A stretch of DNA of 64,000 nt from Anaerolineales bacterium UBA2395 (GTDB lineage Bacteria > Chloroflexota > Anaerolineae > Anaerolineales > Villigracilaceae): the NCBI GenBank assembly GCA_002343775.1, contig DDSH01000012.1:1-64000 (forward strand). The letters run 5' to 3'. The first letter of the stretch is position 1, and the number at the start of each line of letters is the position of its first letter. Shown one piece after another: positions 16,393-24,263 of the stretch. A program made the position numbers and the translations under genes. The notes below the pieces were generated by a model, which saw only the letters and a program-made list of their open reading frames with translations, was not told the origin of the DNA and did no database searches.

Positions 16393-16410
16393 CACTTTTT
16401 ATAAAAAGTG
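16393..16410 (-). promoter_or_regulatory. 18-bp palindrome upstream of fic
   Basis: CACTTTTTATAAAAAGTG is perfectly self-complementary. It lies in the promoter region of the Fic gene, and the AT-rich centre could overlap a -10 box. A dimer of the Fic protein's winged helix is a natural candidate ligand. Confidence 0.45.
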
Positions 16411-16566
16411 TGAATAAGAATTTTTATATTAACACCCGGGGTTGAAGGGAAACATGGGCGTTTGCTGCATCTATACGTCTCGAAAAAGAACGACAGATGC
16501 GGGATACCCTCCCATTACTTTTCATATCATGCAGTTTGCAAAAAAATAAAAAACCAAGGATATGAA

Positions 16567-17529
16567 ATGGAAACTCAAAGGAAAGACAGTCAGAAAAGAA
16601 GGCTGGGGCACTATATTGTAGGAGGTATTGTTATCGTCGGCATGATCGCCATTGCATGGGTTGCCTTGAATATTCAGCAACTGATCTCGATATGGACGGT
16701 TTCGAATGAGATCCGGCAACTTGAGAGACGCGCGGCGTATGCACCGGAGGTTGTGGAAAATCCCGTCGCGTTCACGGAGGATTTTGAGGGAGGGTTGTCC
16801 GCGGAATTCTGGGACTTCACGATCATTAACGGCGCCGGGCAGGCATCGAACGAAACCGCCTGGCACGCGGCGGAAATGGTGATCGATCACCAACTCATCC
16901 TCCGACACACAGACGACCCGGAATTCGACACAGAAAGCGCGGAATGGCAGGAACCCTCCAGCGAACAATACAACAATGTCACATTGATCGGTGGCAGTGG
17001 CTTTCAACCCACCGCTTCGAGCGATGTGGTCGTGGAGTTCAAGAGCCGGGTGGATGAGAATTTTTATGGAACGGCGGGAGTTGTCCTTCAGCTACAAGGG
17101 ACGCTTCAAGCAGATGGAAGGTTTGCGAAGCCTTTCGATATGTTCGGACTTTCCATGATCGGCAGCGAGTCCTCTTTCAATGGCAGCAATGGAGCGGTCT
17201 GTTATCTGGCGCTCAATTGGGCTCCCGCTGAAGTTCAAGCACTAAATTTGGATCCGGAACAATGGCATACCTACCAGATCCGTCTGCATAGGATCAGTAG
17301 AACCCAATGGATGGGAAGCATGTCGGTGGATGGGTCGGAACTGTGTCGGATGACGATGCCGGCATTTGGACCGGTAGAGATCCAGGTCTGGAGCGACAAT
17401 TACCTGGTGAGCACCCAGCCGCAACGATGGTGGCAGATTGCACCGGTGCTTGACTTGGGCTTCCAGAATGGCGGGGACAAGGAGTTTTATCTGGACGATA
17501 TCCAGATATTTGAAGAAGTGCTGCAATAA
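16567..17529 (+). CDS. Membrane-anchored extracellular protein, 320 aa
   Basis: Residues 12-35 form one membrane helix after a basic N-terminus (KDSQKRR), giving a cytoplasm-in anchor. The outer part begins FTEDFEGGLSAEFWDF and is beta-rich, with a shape suggesting a concanavalin/LamG-like sandwich as in carbohydrate-binding or family 16-like modules (YQIRLHRISRTQWMGSMSVDG, EFYLDDIQIFEE). No catalytic motif seen. The start at 16567 has AAGGATATGAA upstream. It stands alone: a strong terminator follows 18 bp after the stop. Confidence 0.6.
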   Translation: METQRKDSQKRRLGHYIVGGIVIVGMIAIAWVALNIQQLISIWTVSNEIRQLERRAAYAPEVVENPVAFTEDFEGGLSAEFWDFTIINGAGQASNETAWHAAEMVIDHQLILRHTDDPEFDTESAEWQEPSSEQYNNVTLIGGSGFQPTASSDVVVEFKSRVDENFYGTAGVVLQLQGTLQADGRFAKPFDMFGLSMIGSESSFNGSNGAVCYLALNWAPAEVQALNLDPEQWHTYQIRLHRISRTQWMGSMSVDGSELCRMTMPAFGPVEIQVWSDNYLVSTQPQRWWQIAPVLDLGFQNGGDKEFYLDDIQIFEEVLQ

Positions 17530-17547
17530 ACAGACAATGACAAATAT

Positions 17548-17577
17548 GCCCGGTTCAAGACCGGGCGTATTTTTTTA
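17548..17577 (+). terminator. Intrinsic terminator
   Basis: GCCCGGT and ACCGGGC pair around TCAAG, followed by GTATTTTTTT. A textbook rho-independent terminator after the 320-aa protein gene. Confidence 0.85.
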
Positions 17578-17635
17578 TGGAAGCAAAGCGACACAAACAA
17601 CCCACCTCATCCTCCTGAAAAGTATAGTCACGCTC

Positions 17636-18205
17636 ATGAGCGAGACCTACCAATCCAAACGGGAACGCCGGCAACGCATGTTGGAAGCCCTGCCCGCTGA
17701 ACTACGGGAACATGTCTCCCTGCGCAATGTGGAAGCCGTGGCAGCGCTTTCTTCACAGGCACAGTTGCGTTTATTTGAAGCCATTCAAGCCGGGCTGACC
17801 CGACTGCCGCGTGCGATTGAACAATTACGCAAAGACCCGCAAACATCCGTGGCAGACCTGCTAAATCCTCCCACGCAAGTTGAAGCAGTGTCGGCGATCC
17901 AGCCCGTTCAAACTGCAATTGCACAAACCGTGGCGGATCAGATCCAGGAATGCTTTCCGGATATGCCGCGCGTGTCGGCTGAGGCGCTGGCGGAGGCGGA
18001 TGTCATGCAGGTCGTTCGATCCGTTGCCGAGACCCATCAGCGGGTATTCAGGTCCAATCACATCAAAACGGATTTTGTCATGCTGACCTTGCATGGATTG
18101 ATGCTCCAGACGCTCGAACAGCTTGAAGAGATCATTGAAGAAACCCCTGCCCTGCGGCAGGCTTTTGAACAAACCAACGAATGGAGAAAAGAAGAAACAT
18201 GTTGA
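17636..18205 (+). CDS. Hypothetical helical protein, 189 aa
   Basis: Almost wholly helical and probably coiled-coil: RQRMLEALPAELREHVSLRNVEAVAALSSQAQLRLFEAIQAGL, then QTVADQIQECFPDMP and a Glu-rich C-terminal helix (LEQLEEIIEETPALRQAFEQ). No membrane segment. It is the first gene of the secretion-type operon and its end overlaps the CpaB-like start by 7 bp. The upstream ribosome site is weak, so the start is uncertain. Role unknown; a structural or adaptor part of the system is possible. Confidence 0.6.
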   Translation: MSETYQSKRERRQRMLEALPAELREHVSLRNVEAVAALSSQAQLRLFEAIQAGLTRLPRAIEQLRKDPQTSVADLLNPPTQVEAVSAIQPVQTAIAQTVADQIQECFPDMPRVSAEALAEADVMQVVRSVAETHQRVFRSNHIKTDFVMLTLHGLMLQTLEQLEEIIEETPALRQAFEQTNEWRKEETC

Positions 18206-19104
18206 AACGAATTGCCTCGACCGGCGTGAACCTGGTGGTGTTGGGCGTGTCGGTTGGAATCTTTCTGGTGGCGTTCATCGCCCTCAATGCCTTGGGGGCG
18301 GCGCAGAAGCCGCCCACCATTTCCATCTTATCTGCGACCCGCAACTTGAACATCGGCGATGTCATCACGGCGAATGATCTGGAGGTCAAGACCGTCTTTC
18401 AGGATGACAACGCCAGTCTGTACATTCCCGGTGAGGAAGTGACCGGTGTTGTTGGCGGCATTGTTGCTCAACCGATTGGGAGCGGACAACCTGTTTTCCG
18501 CAATGCCATCGTGGCGCCGGCAGCAGAAGGCACGCGTTTGTCGGCTGTGCTGTCACAATTCCCCGGTCACAGTTTGTTCCCTCTGCCCTTGGATGCCATG
18601 AATTTGGTATCGCCGGATGCCGAAGCCTTCCTGCCCGGTGACCTGATCGGTGTGACGGTCGTGATCAGCACTCGACCCCAACAGATGAGCACACCGACTC
18701 CCATGCCGGAACTGATCATCGATCCGGGGTATGTGGAACCGACCGCCCAACCTTCCCCGCTTGAATTGGAACAGGCAGATGCTTTGAGTCGTGCTTTGCC
18801 GCCGCTTGCCAAGGACCTGTTCCCGATGGGTGTGCGTGTGATCGCGGTACAGGGACTGCCGCAACAAACTGAGTCTTCTGAAGACAGTGGCTCCTTCAAC
18901 CTGGATACCCAGGCGAAGATGCTGATCCTGCTGGTTCCGAACGAGAGCCGTGAAGTGTTGTCGCTTGCCCTGCAGCAGGGAGATCGTTTGGTGGTCTCGC
19001 TCATGGCACGCGGGGATGAAACCCCTTCTGCCGGCTTTACCTATTGGGACTTCGAAGACTTGTTCAAGCAGGATCGTGAAGAAGTCCTGGGAGGAGGACA
19101 GTAA
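18199..19104 (+). CDS. CpaB-like pilus/secretion assembly protein (SAF domain)
   Basis: 301 residues, one N-terminal membrane helix (about 8-33, VNLVVLGVSVGIFLVAFIALNAL), then an SAF-type domain (LNIGDVITANDLEVKTVFQDD) like that of CpaB/RcpC in Tad/Flp pilus systems, and a Pro/Thr linker. CpaB lies on the outer side of the membrane and may touch peptidoglycan. The ATG at 18199 is chosen because AGAAGA precedes it; an alternative start lies 18 bp upstream. The stop overlaps the next start (TAATG). Confidence 0.75.
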   Translation: MLKRIASTGVNLVVLGVSVGIFLVAFIALNALGAAQKPPTISILSATRNLNIGDVITANDLEVKTVFQDDNASLYIPGEEVTGVVGGIVAQPIGSGQPVFRNAIVAPAAEGTRLSAVLSQFPGHSLFPLPLDAMNLVSPDAEAFLPGDLIGVTVVISTRPQQMSTPTPMPELIIDPGYVEPTAQPSPLELEQADALSRALPPLAKDLFPMGVRVIAVQGLPQQTESSEDSGSFNLDTQAKMLILLVPNESREVLSLALQQGDRLVVSLMARGDETPSAGFTYWDFEDLFKQDREEVLGGGQ

Positions 19105-20465
19105 TGCAGGTTCTTTTACTCGGAGCGGGAACTGTGACATCCCGCTTGAATATGCAACTGGCAGAACAAGGGCATTCGGTGATCGCCCAGATCGCGGCAT
19201 TCACCCCGCAACACATCGACCTGTTCGACTTCCGTGCCTTGGTGGTGGTTTCACCGGAGTCATCGGTCTCGCCGGAGAGTCTGGTCAAGGCAGCTGAACG
19301 AGGTAAGTTGATCTTCGTCATTGCCGGTGTCGGTGATGGCATGGCATCCTGGGCGAATGGGGTTGGTGTGCCTTCGATTGCATACCCGCCCTCGGATGTG
19401 GACATCAATAAATTGTATGAAGAGATGCGCCGTGCGGATGCGGGCAACATGGCGGCAGATGATCAGTATCGCCGGGCGGTGCTGGGCAGTGATATGTCGG
19501 CTCGTATTCAATCCGGTATGGCTGTTCGTAAGATCGCCATCACGTCACCGAAGGGTGGAACAGGCAAGACCACTGTGGCGGTTAATCTCGCGGTGGCATT
19601 AGCCCTTAGTGGCATCACCACCTATCTCGTCGATGCCGATGGCAATGCCGGTGCTCTGCAATATCACATGCGCATGGAACGGGTGAACACGACCATGATT
19701 GGTTTGTTACGCCGTGAGATCGCCAAAGCCAATAAAGGTGTCATGAGTGATGTGGCATCAGGGGCTGCTTACTTGAATGCCTTTACCCCTCTGGAAAATT
19801 TGCCAACCCTGCGAGTCCTGCCGGGGCTCATTACCGATGACTTGGGCGATGAAGTCCTGCAACAGGAAGGTAAAGTTGCGGAAGTCATTCAAGGCTTGTA
19901 TGAAGCCGGCGTCGCTGCGGGTGGTGTGGTCATCATGGATGTTGGCATCAATCCTGCGCATGTGGTGCATCGTGCCGCTTTGAAAGCCGCCGAAGGCATT
20001 GCGATCGTGATCAAGCCGGAGATCCCTGATCTGGCAGAGACTCGCAGATGGATCGCGAGGATGATCAATTCATTGGCAAGTGTTGTCGGCAAGGGCAGTG
20101 CCCATGAATTCGTCGGCAGCCGCGTCAAGCTTTGCTACAACCAGGTCGTGGGCGATGGCTTCAAGGCGGCACACAAGATGTTGCAGCAGGCATTGAGTGA
20201 AGACAAGATCGAACTGGCTTTGATCCCAAACGGCATCATTCCGATTGTCGATCCGCGTCTGGCAGCACAAGCGGTGAACTCGGATCGCCGCGAGGATATC
20301 CTGATCTGGCGTTACAAGAAGGAAAAGCTGGAGGAACTTGGACCCTTTGCAGATTCATTACTGGGCTTTGCTTCGCACTTTGTGCCGGCAGTGCGTGAAG
20401 GCGCTTCCCGCATTGGATTGCTTCCCAGCCCGACCAAAAAGCGCGGTTGGTTCGGAAAGGGCTAA
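19104..20465 (+). CDS. CpaE/ParA-like ATPase with receiver-like N-terminus
   Basis: 453 residues. The first 130 look like a degenerate Rossmann domain (MQVLLLGAGTVTSRLNMQLAEQG...), consistent with the receiver-like front part of CpaE. A deviant Walker A, K150-GGTGKT, starts a MinD/ParA-type ATPase, and DADGNAG plus VVIMDVGINPAH supply the switch regions. In Tad systems CpaE localises the apparatus in the cell. Position between CpaB- and CpaF-like genes supports the call. Confidence 0.78.
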   Translation: MQVLLLGAGTVTSRLNMQLAEQGHSVIAQIAAFTPQHIDLFDFRALVVVSPESSVSPESLVKAAERGKLIFVIAGVGDGMASWANGVGVPSIAYPPSDVDINKLYEEMRRADAGNMAADDQYRRAVLGSDMSARIQSGMAVRKIAITSPKGGTGKTTVAVNLAVALALSGITTYLVDADGNAGALQYHMRMERVNTTMIGLLRREIAKANKGVMSDVASGAAYLNAFTPLENLPTLRVLPGLITDDLGDEVLQQEGKVAEVIQGLYEAGVAAGGVVIMDVGINPAHVVHRAALKAAEGIAIVIKPEIPDLAETRRWIARMINSLASVVGKGSAHEFVGSRVKLCYNQVVGDGFKAAHKMLQQALSEDKIELALIPNGIIPIVDPRLAAQAVNSDRREDILIWRYKKEKLEELGPFADSLLGFASHFVPAVREGASRIGLLPSPTKKRGWFGKG

Positions 20466-20468
20466 GCC

Positions 20469-21917
20469 ATGTTCGATATCGCTGGAAAGACGATGAAGCC
20501 TGTCTCGGAAGTGCGTTCCTCGGATGAGATGGAACGCTGGTGGACCATCTTGGCTGAGGAAGGGCGTGCAAAGAAAGCCGTCGAGTCATTGCAGAAAAGC
20601 ATGACATCCACGGAGATCGAAGCCTTGGCTCGTCAGGTTTTCGAGGAAGTAAGCGTTCGTGCAGTCGATGCAGGTGTCTCACTACCCAAGGAATATATCC
20701 TGCGTTTGATCGGGGAACTGTCCGGTATGGGTCCCCTGCTGGAACTCATTGCCCGTTCGGACATTGAAGACATCGCCATCAATTTGGGACATATCTATGT
20801 GTACACCACCAGTAATGGCTGGGAACATGCCGGTCCTGCACCGGATGGGATTGGCGATGCCTTGCGAGTCATGATCGACCGTGCCGGGCAGCGTGCACCG
20901 ACCCCCGATTACCCGGTTGCGGATGCGATGTTGCAGGTCATGGTTCCGCTCGTCGATGGAACTGTGCGGAGGAAGGGCGTGCGTATCAATTACGTCATGC
21001 CGCCGGCATCGCCGTATGGCGACACCATTACTCTCCGTGTTTCCAATTACCGTACTGCATCTGACCTCACACATGGCAGTTTGGCTTTACTTTGTCAGAA
21101 CAGGCTTCCACCTGTCCCGCGTCCCAAGTTCGACCCGAAGGATTTCCCGCGTGGCAATGGAATTCTCACCCCGGAAGCGGCGAATTACTTATTGAGTGTC
21201 ATGGTGCATGGTGGGACACTCGTCATCGCCGGCACGACTGGTTCAGGCAAGACCTTTGTGGGGCAGCGTATCCTACAGGAAATGCTGGATTACTACCCAC
21301 GCGGCGCGATACGTTTGTTCATCGTGGAAGATAGCAACGAAATCATTCTCAATGGTTGGAATGGCGATGGCAAAGCCGACACAGGCAACATTATCTACAC
21401 CGTGACCCGTCCCGAGATCCGCGGCGGTCCACCGCCGGTCACCATGTATGACCTGATCCGTTCTGCCTTGCGTTCGCGTCCGCATGGAGTGGTGATTGGC
21501 GAAGCGCGTGGCGCCGAAGCCTGGGAATTGATCCGCGCCGCAGCAACCGGTCACGGACATTCAGCCTTCACCATCCACGCCACCAGCGCCGAACATGTCT
21601 GGCCGCGCTTCCTGCAGGTGGTGCAGGCACATCCCGATGCGGCGCGTATGTCCGAGATCCAGATCGCGCAATCCTTTGCTGAGGCAGTGACGGCAGCGGT
21701 GTATATCGAGCGCAATCCCCAGCATGGGCAGATCGTGCGTGAAATTGTGGAGGTGTCCACCATTGTGGAACGCACCGCCGCACGTCCTTCGTTTTCTCCA
21801 TTGTTTAAGTTTGAGTCTGGTAAAGGATTGATTCCGACTGGCAATCGTCCCATGCGACCGGGGTTCCGTGCAAACGATTTGAATATCCCCGAATCAATCT
21901 TCAAAGGAGGAGTGTAA
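20469..21917 (+). CDS. cpaF: CpaF/VirB11-type secretion ATPase
   Basis: 482 residues of the type II/IV secretion ATPase family. Walker A is G255-TTGSGKT, the Walker B/Asp-box region includes GVVIGE345ARGAEAWELIRAAATGH, with the usual FTIHA segment right after. The N-terminal helical domain has ALARQVFEEVSV and ISELSGMGPLLELI. CpaF hexamers power pilus growth and retraction in Tad systems; in conjugation, VirB11 does a similar job. Only a start of 3 bp separates it from the previous gene. Confidence 0.88.
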   Translation: MFDIAGKTMKPVSEVRSSDEMERWWTILAEEGRAKKAVESLQKSMTSTEIEALARQVFEEVSVRAVDAGVSLPKEYILRLIGELSGMGPLLELIARSDIEDIAINLGHIYVYTTSNGWEHAGPAPDGIGDALRVMIDRAGQRAPTPDYPVADAMLQVMVPLVDGTVRRKGVRINYVMPPASPYGDTITLRVSNYRTASDLTHGSLALLCQNRLPPVPRPKFDPKDFPRGNGILTPEAANYLLSVMVHGGTLVIAGTTGSGKTFVGQRILQEMLDYYPRGAIRLFIVEDSNEIILNGWNGDGKADTGNIIYTVTRPEIRGGPPPVTMYDLIRSALRSRPHGVVIGEARGAEAWELIRAAATGHGHSAFTIHATSAEHVWPRFLQVVQAHPDAARMSEIQIAQSFAEAVTAAVYIERNPQHGQIVREIVEVSTIVERTAARPSFSPLFKFESGKGLIPTGNRPMRPGFRANDLNIPESIFKGGV

Positions 21918-22468
21918 TGCCAGAGCAGAGCATTGGTTCAACACGAACCTTCGTTTTGTCAAAAGGATTCGCACAGGTCGGCAATCACTCAGCTTTGGTG
22001 GGGGAAGATGATACGAAACGGTTATTTGCCGAAATCTATGCCGACCCGGATCGTCCGGATGTACGACCGCAGGAGGCATACCAGGCGATCCTATCATCCA
22101 TGCAACCGGGCTGGACAATGCGCGTTCTGCAGTTGTTCTGGCCTGACCCGGGTCCAAGATTTGAATTCCAGAAACAGGTCCAACGATGGAATACTCCCCT
22201 GACAGAAGGCTTAGATATTCTGTACCAAGGCTTATCCATTGCTATACAAGAATACCCTCTTCCCTTTGCGCGGCGGACTGTATTTGAGTTTGTATTGCCC
22301 GGAGGAGATAAAGGGATTTCGCTGAGTGGAAGTGAATGGGTTGCTTGGTGGGAAGGGTTAGGAGGATTATGTGCCAGCTTTGGATTACGCGCAAATATTT
22401 TTGGGAAATCTGATGTTGAAACACTGACACGCTGGATACTTAATCCTGACTTGAGTTACAAACCATGA
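21917..22468 (+). CDS. Hypothetical protein of the secretion operon, 183 aa
   Basis: Unknown family. It starts on the last base of the cpaF stop (TAATG) with AAAGGAGGAG upstream. Features: ALVGEDDTKRLFAEIY, SMQPGWTMRVLQLFWPDPGPRFEFQKQVQRW and a Trp-rich C-terminus. It could be a part corresponding to the N-terminal domain of VirB4-type ATPases, because the VirB4-like gene at 28488 lacks a long one, but that is inference. The AT-rich cassette begins right after its stop, with no sign that the protein itself is cut. Confidence 0.6.
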   Translation: MPEQSIGSTRTFVLSKGFAQVGNHSALVGEDDTKRLFAEIYADPDRPDVRPQEAYQAILSSMQPGWTMRVLQLFWPDPGPRFEFQKQVQRWNTPLTEGLDILYQGLSIAIQEYPLPFARRTVFEFVLPGGDKGISLSGSEWVAWWEGLGGLCASFGLRANIFGKSDVETLTRWILNPDLSYKP

Positions 22469-22554
22469 TAGCCATATTGGCATGAGATAAATCATCCAAT
22501 AGTTTATAATTAAACTTTATTAGTCCAATAAATCTGGTACCCCATCTAAATGCT

Positions 22555-24258
22555 ATGACAATGCCGAGTAAAAAAACAAAGAAAAAAACGCACGGTATTT
22601 TTTATACGCCGGATCAAGTTGCGACTCTACTTTGCAATTGGGCAATTCAATCTCCATCCGATACTGTCTTGGAACCTAGTTTTGGTGGATGTGGGTTCCT
22701 CAGAGCTACCAATAGCAGGTTTGTTGAAATTGGTTTAAATGAAAATGAAATCCCCCGACATGTTTTTGGTTGTGATATAGATCCTGTTGCATTCGAGCAT
22801 CTCAGAAAGATATACCCTAATTCGAATGGGCATTTTATTCAAGATGATTTTCTAGGTCTACAAATCGAAAATTTTCCATCTAAGGAAAATTTTTCTATTG
22901 TTATTGGGAATCCCCCATACGTTTCGCATCATAATATGTTGCCGGATCAAAAAAAAGCAGCGTGGGAGTGGCTGGAGAATTCATCTTTTGATTCTGTAAT
23001 TGATAGGCGGGCCAGCCTATGGGTATATTTTGTCCTTCATGGGCTCTCGTTTCTGAAGGAGGGAGGAAGAGTAGTATGGGTATTACCTGGCAGTTTTCTT
23101 CATGCAGATTATTCAAATCAGGTTCGCAAGATACTTCAACATAGATTCAAACGTATACTTTCAATTGTTGTTGGATCTCGCTTGTTCATCGAAGATGGAA
23201 CTGAAGAAATCAGCATTTTTTTGTTAGGAGATGGTTATTTGCCAAATGCTGTGGATACCTGCAAAACTTCATTTGCATTTGCAAACTCTACTCAAGAGGT
23301 TCCACAAATTATTAATGCATGGGAGCAGGATCAGATAGAATCAAACACAATCACTCTAGCAAGCCTTATGCCTCTGTCAACCCAAATCATTTATAAAAAG
23401 CTCGAATTAGATTCTTGTACGATTTCATTAGGTGATATTTTCGACATCAGGATAGGGATTGTATCAGGGGCAAACGACTTCTTTATCATGAACAAAAATG
23501 AATGGAAAAAACATCGCTTCCCTAACACCTATGAAACCCTTATCTTAACTCGCTTCAAGGATACTAATGGACTTGAATTTACAAGTAAAGATATGAAAGC
23601 AAAATTGGAAGCAGGCAGTAAAAATATCCTTTTTGACACAAGTAGATCAAAACAAATTTCAAAGTCTGCCAAGAGATTTCTTGACCAATTTCCAGCGGAA
23701 CGTTTACAAGCAACAACCTTTCAAAGGCGTGGAGTAGACGCATGGCACAGATTCAATGATAATAAAGTGCCTGATGCCTATTTACCTTATATGAACAATG
23801 AAGGCCCACGATTTGTAATTAACAAGGCACGGGCAACATCAACAAACTCGGTTCATAGGCTTTTTTATTTCAATAAGCAAAAAATACCAGGTGGAAAAGA
23901 ATTGATCTTGAAGCAAACCGCAATTTCACTACTGAGCACATTCAGTCAACTCTCAGCCGAACTAGAAGGACGAGTATATGGCGCAGGTGTCTTGAAGCAT
24001 GAACCTTCGGAAGCCAAGAAAATAAAGTTGATAATGAAGAAGAAAATTACGCATCAAGATGTTGTGGAAATCAACGAGGTTTACAAGCAGATCGATAAAA
24101 AACTAAGGGAACATAAAATTGAGGAAGCACGAGATTTGGCTGACAACTTCTCCCTCTCGGGTTTTCCGATAGAAGAACGAGTCAAAGTAATCGATGATCT
24201 GCTGAAAGGGTTAGCGTTAATGAGAATAAATCGCTCTCCTAAAAGTTGGAAAGGGTAA
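22555..24258 (+). CDS. N6-adenine DNA methyltransferase (Eco57I-like)
   Basis: 567 residues. HGIFYTPDQVATLLCNWAI at 14-32 is the X motif region, LEPSFGGCGFLRA is the SAM-binding motif I, and IGNPPYVSHHN is catalytic motif IV, so it methylates adenine N6 in DNA. A later DIRIGIVSGANDFFIM begins a target-recognition half, as in Eco57I-type and type II M subunits. The C-terminal 80 residues are helical. No endonuclease domain is fused. The start has no clear ribosome site; the region before it is AT-rich with TATAAT at 22505-22510. First gene of the AT-rich insert; composition differs strongly from flanking genes. Confidence 0.85.
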   Translation: MTMPSKKTKKKTHGIFYTPDQVATLLCNWAIQSPSDTVLEPSFGGCGFLRATNSRFVEIGLNENEIPRHVFGCDIDPVAFEHLRKIYPNSNGHFIQDDFLGLQIENFPSKENFSIVIGNPPYVSHHNMLPDQKKAAWEWLENSSFDSVIDRRASLWVYFVLHGLSFLKEGGRVVWVLPGSFLHADYSNQVRKILQHRFKRILSIVVGSRLFIEDGTEEISIFLLGDGYLPNAVDTCKTSFAFANSTQEVPQIINAWEQDQIESNTITLASLMPLSTQIIYKKLELDSCTISLGDIFDIRIGIVSGANDFFIMNKNEWKKHRFPNTYETLILTRFKDTNGLEFTSKDMKAKLEAGSKNILFDTSRSKQISKSAKRFLDQFPAERLQATTFQRRGVDAWHRFNDNKVPDAYLPYMNNEGPRFVINKARATSTNSVHRLFYFNKQKIPGGKELILKQTAISLLSTFSQLSAELEGRVYGAGVLKHEPSEAKKIKLIMKKKITHQDVVEINEVYKQIDKKLREHKIEEARDLADNFSLSGFPIEERVKVIDDLLKGLALMRINRSPKSWKG

Positions 24259-24263
24259 CTTAT

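Noticed and set aside
22475..22554. Promoter with TTGGCA and TATAAT before the methyltransferase
   Set aside because: Spacing between the two hexamers is 22 bases, too long for a good match; only the TATAAT is mentioned.
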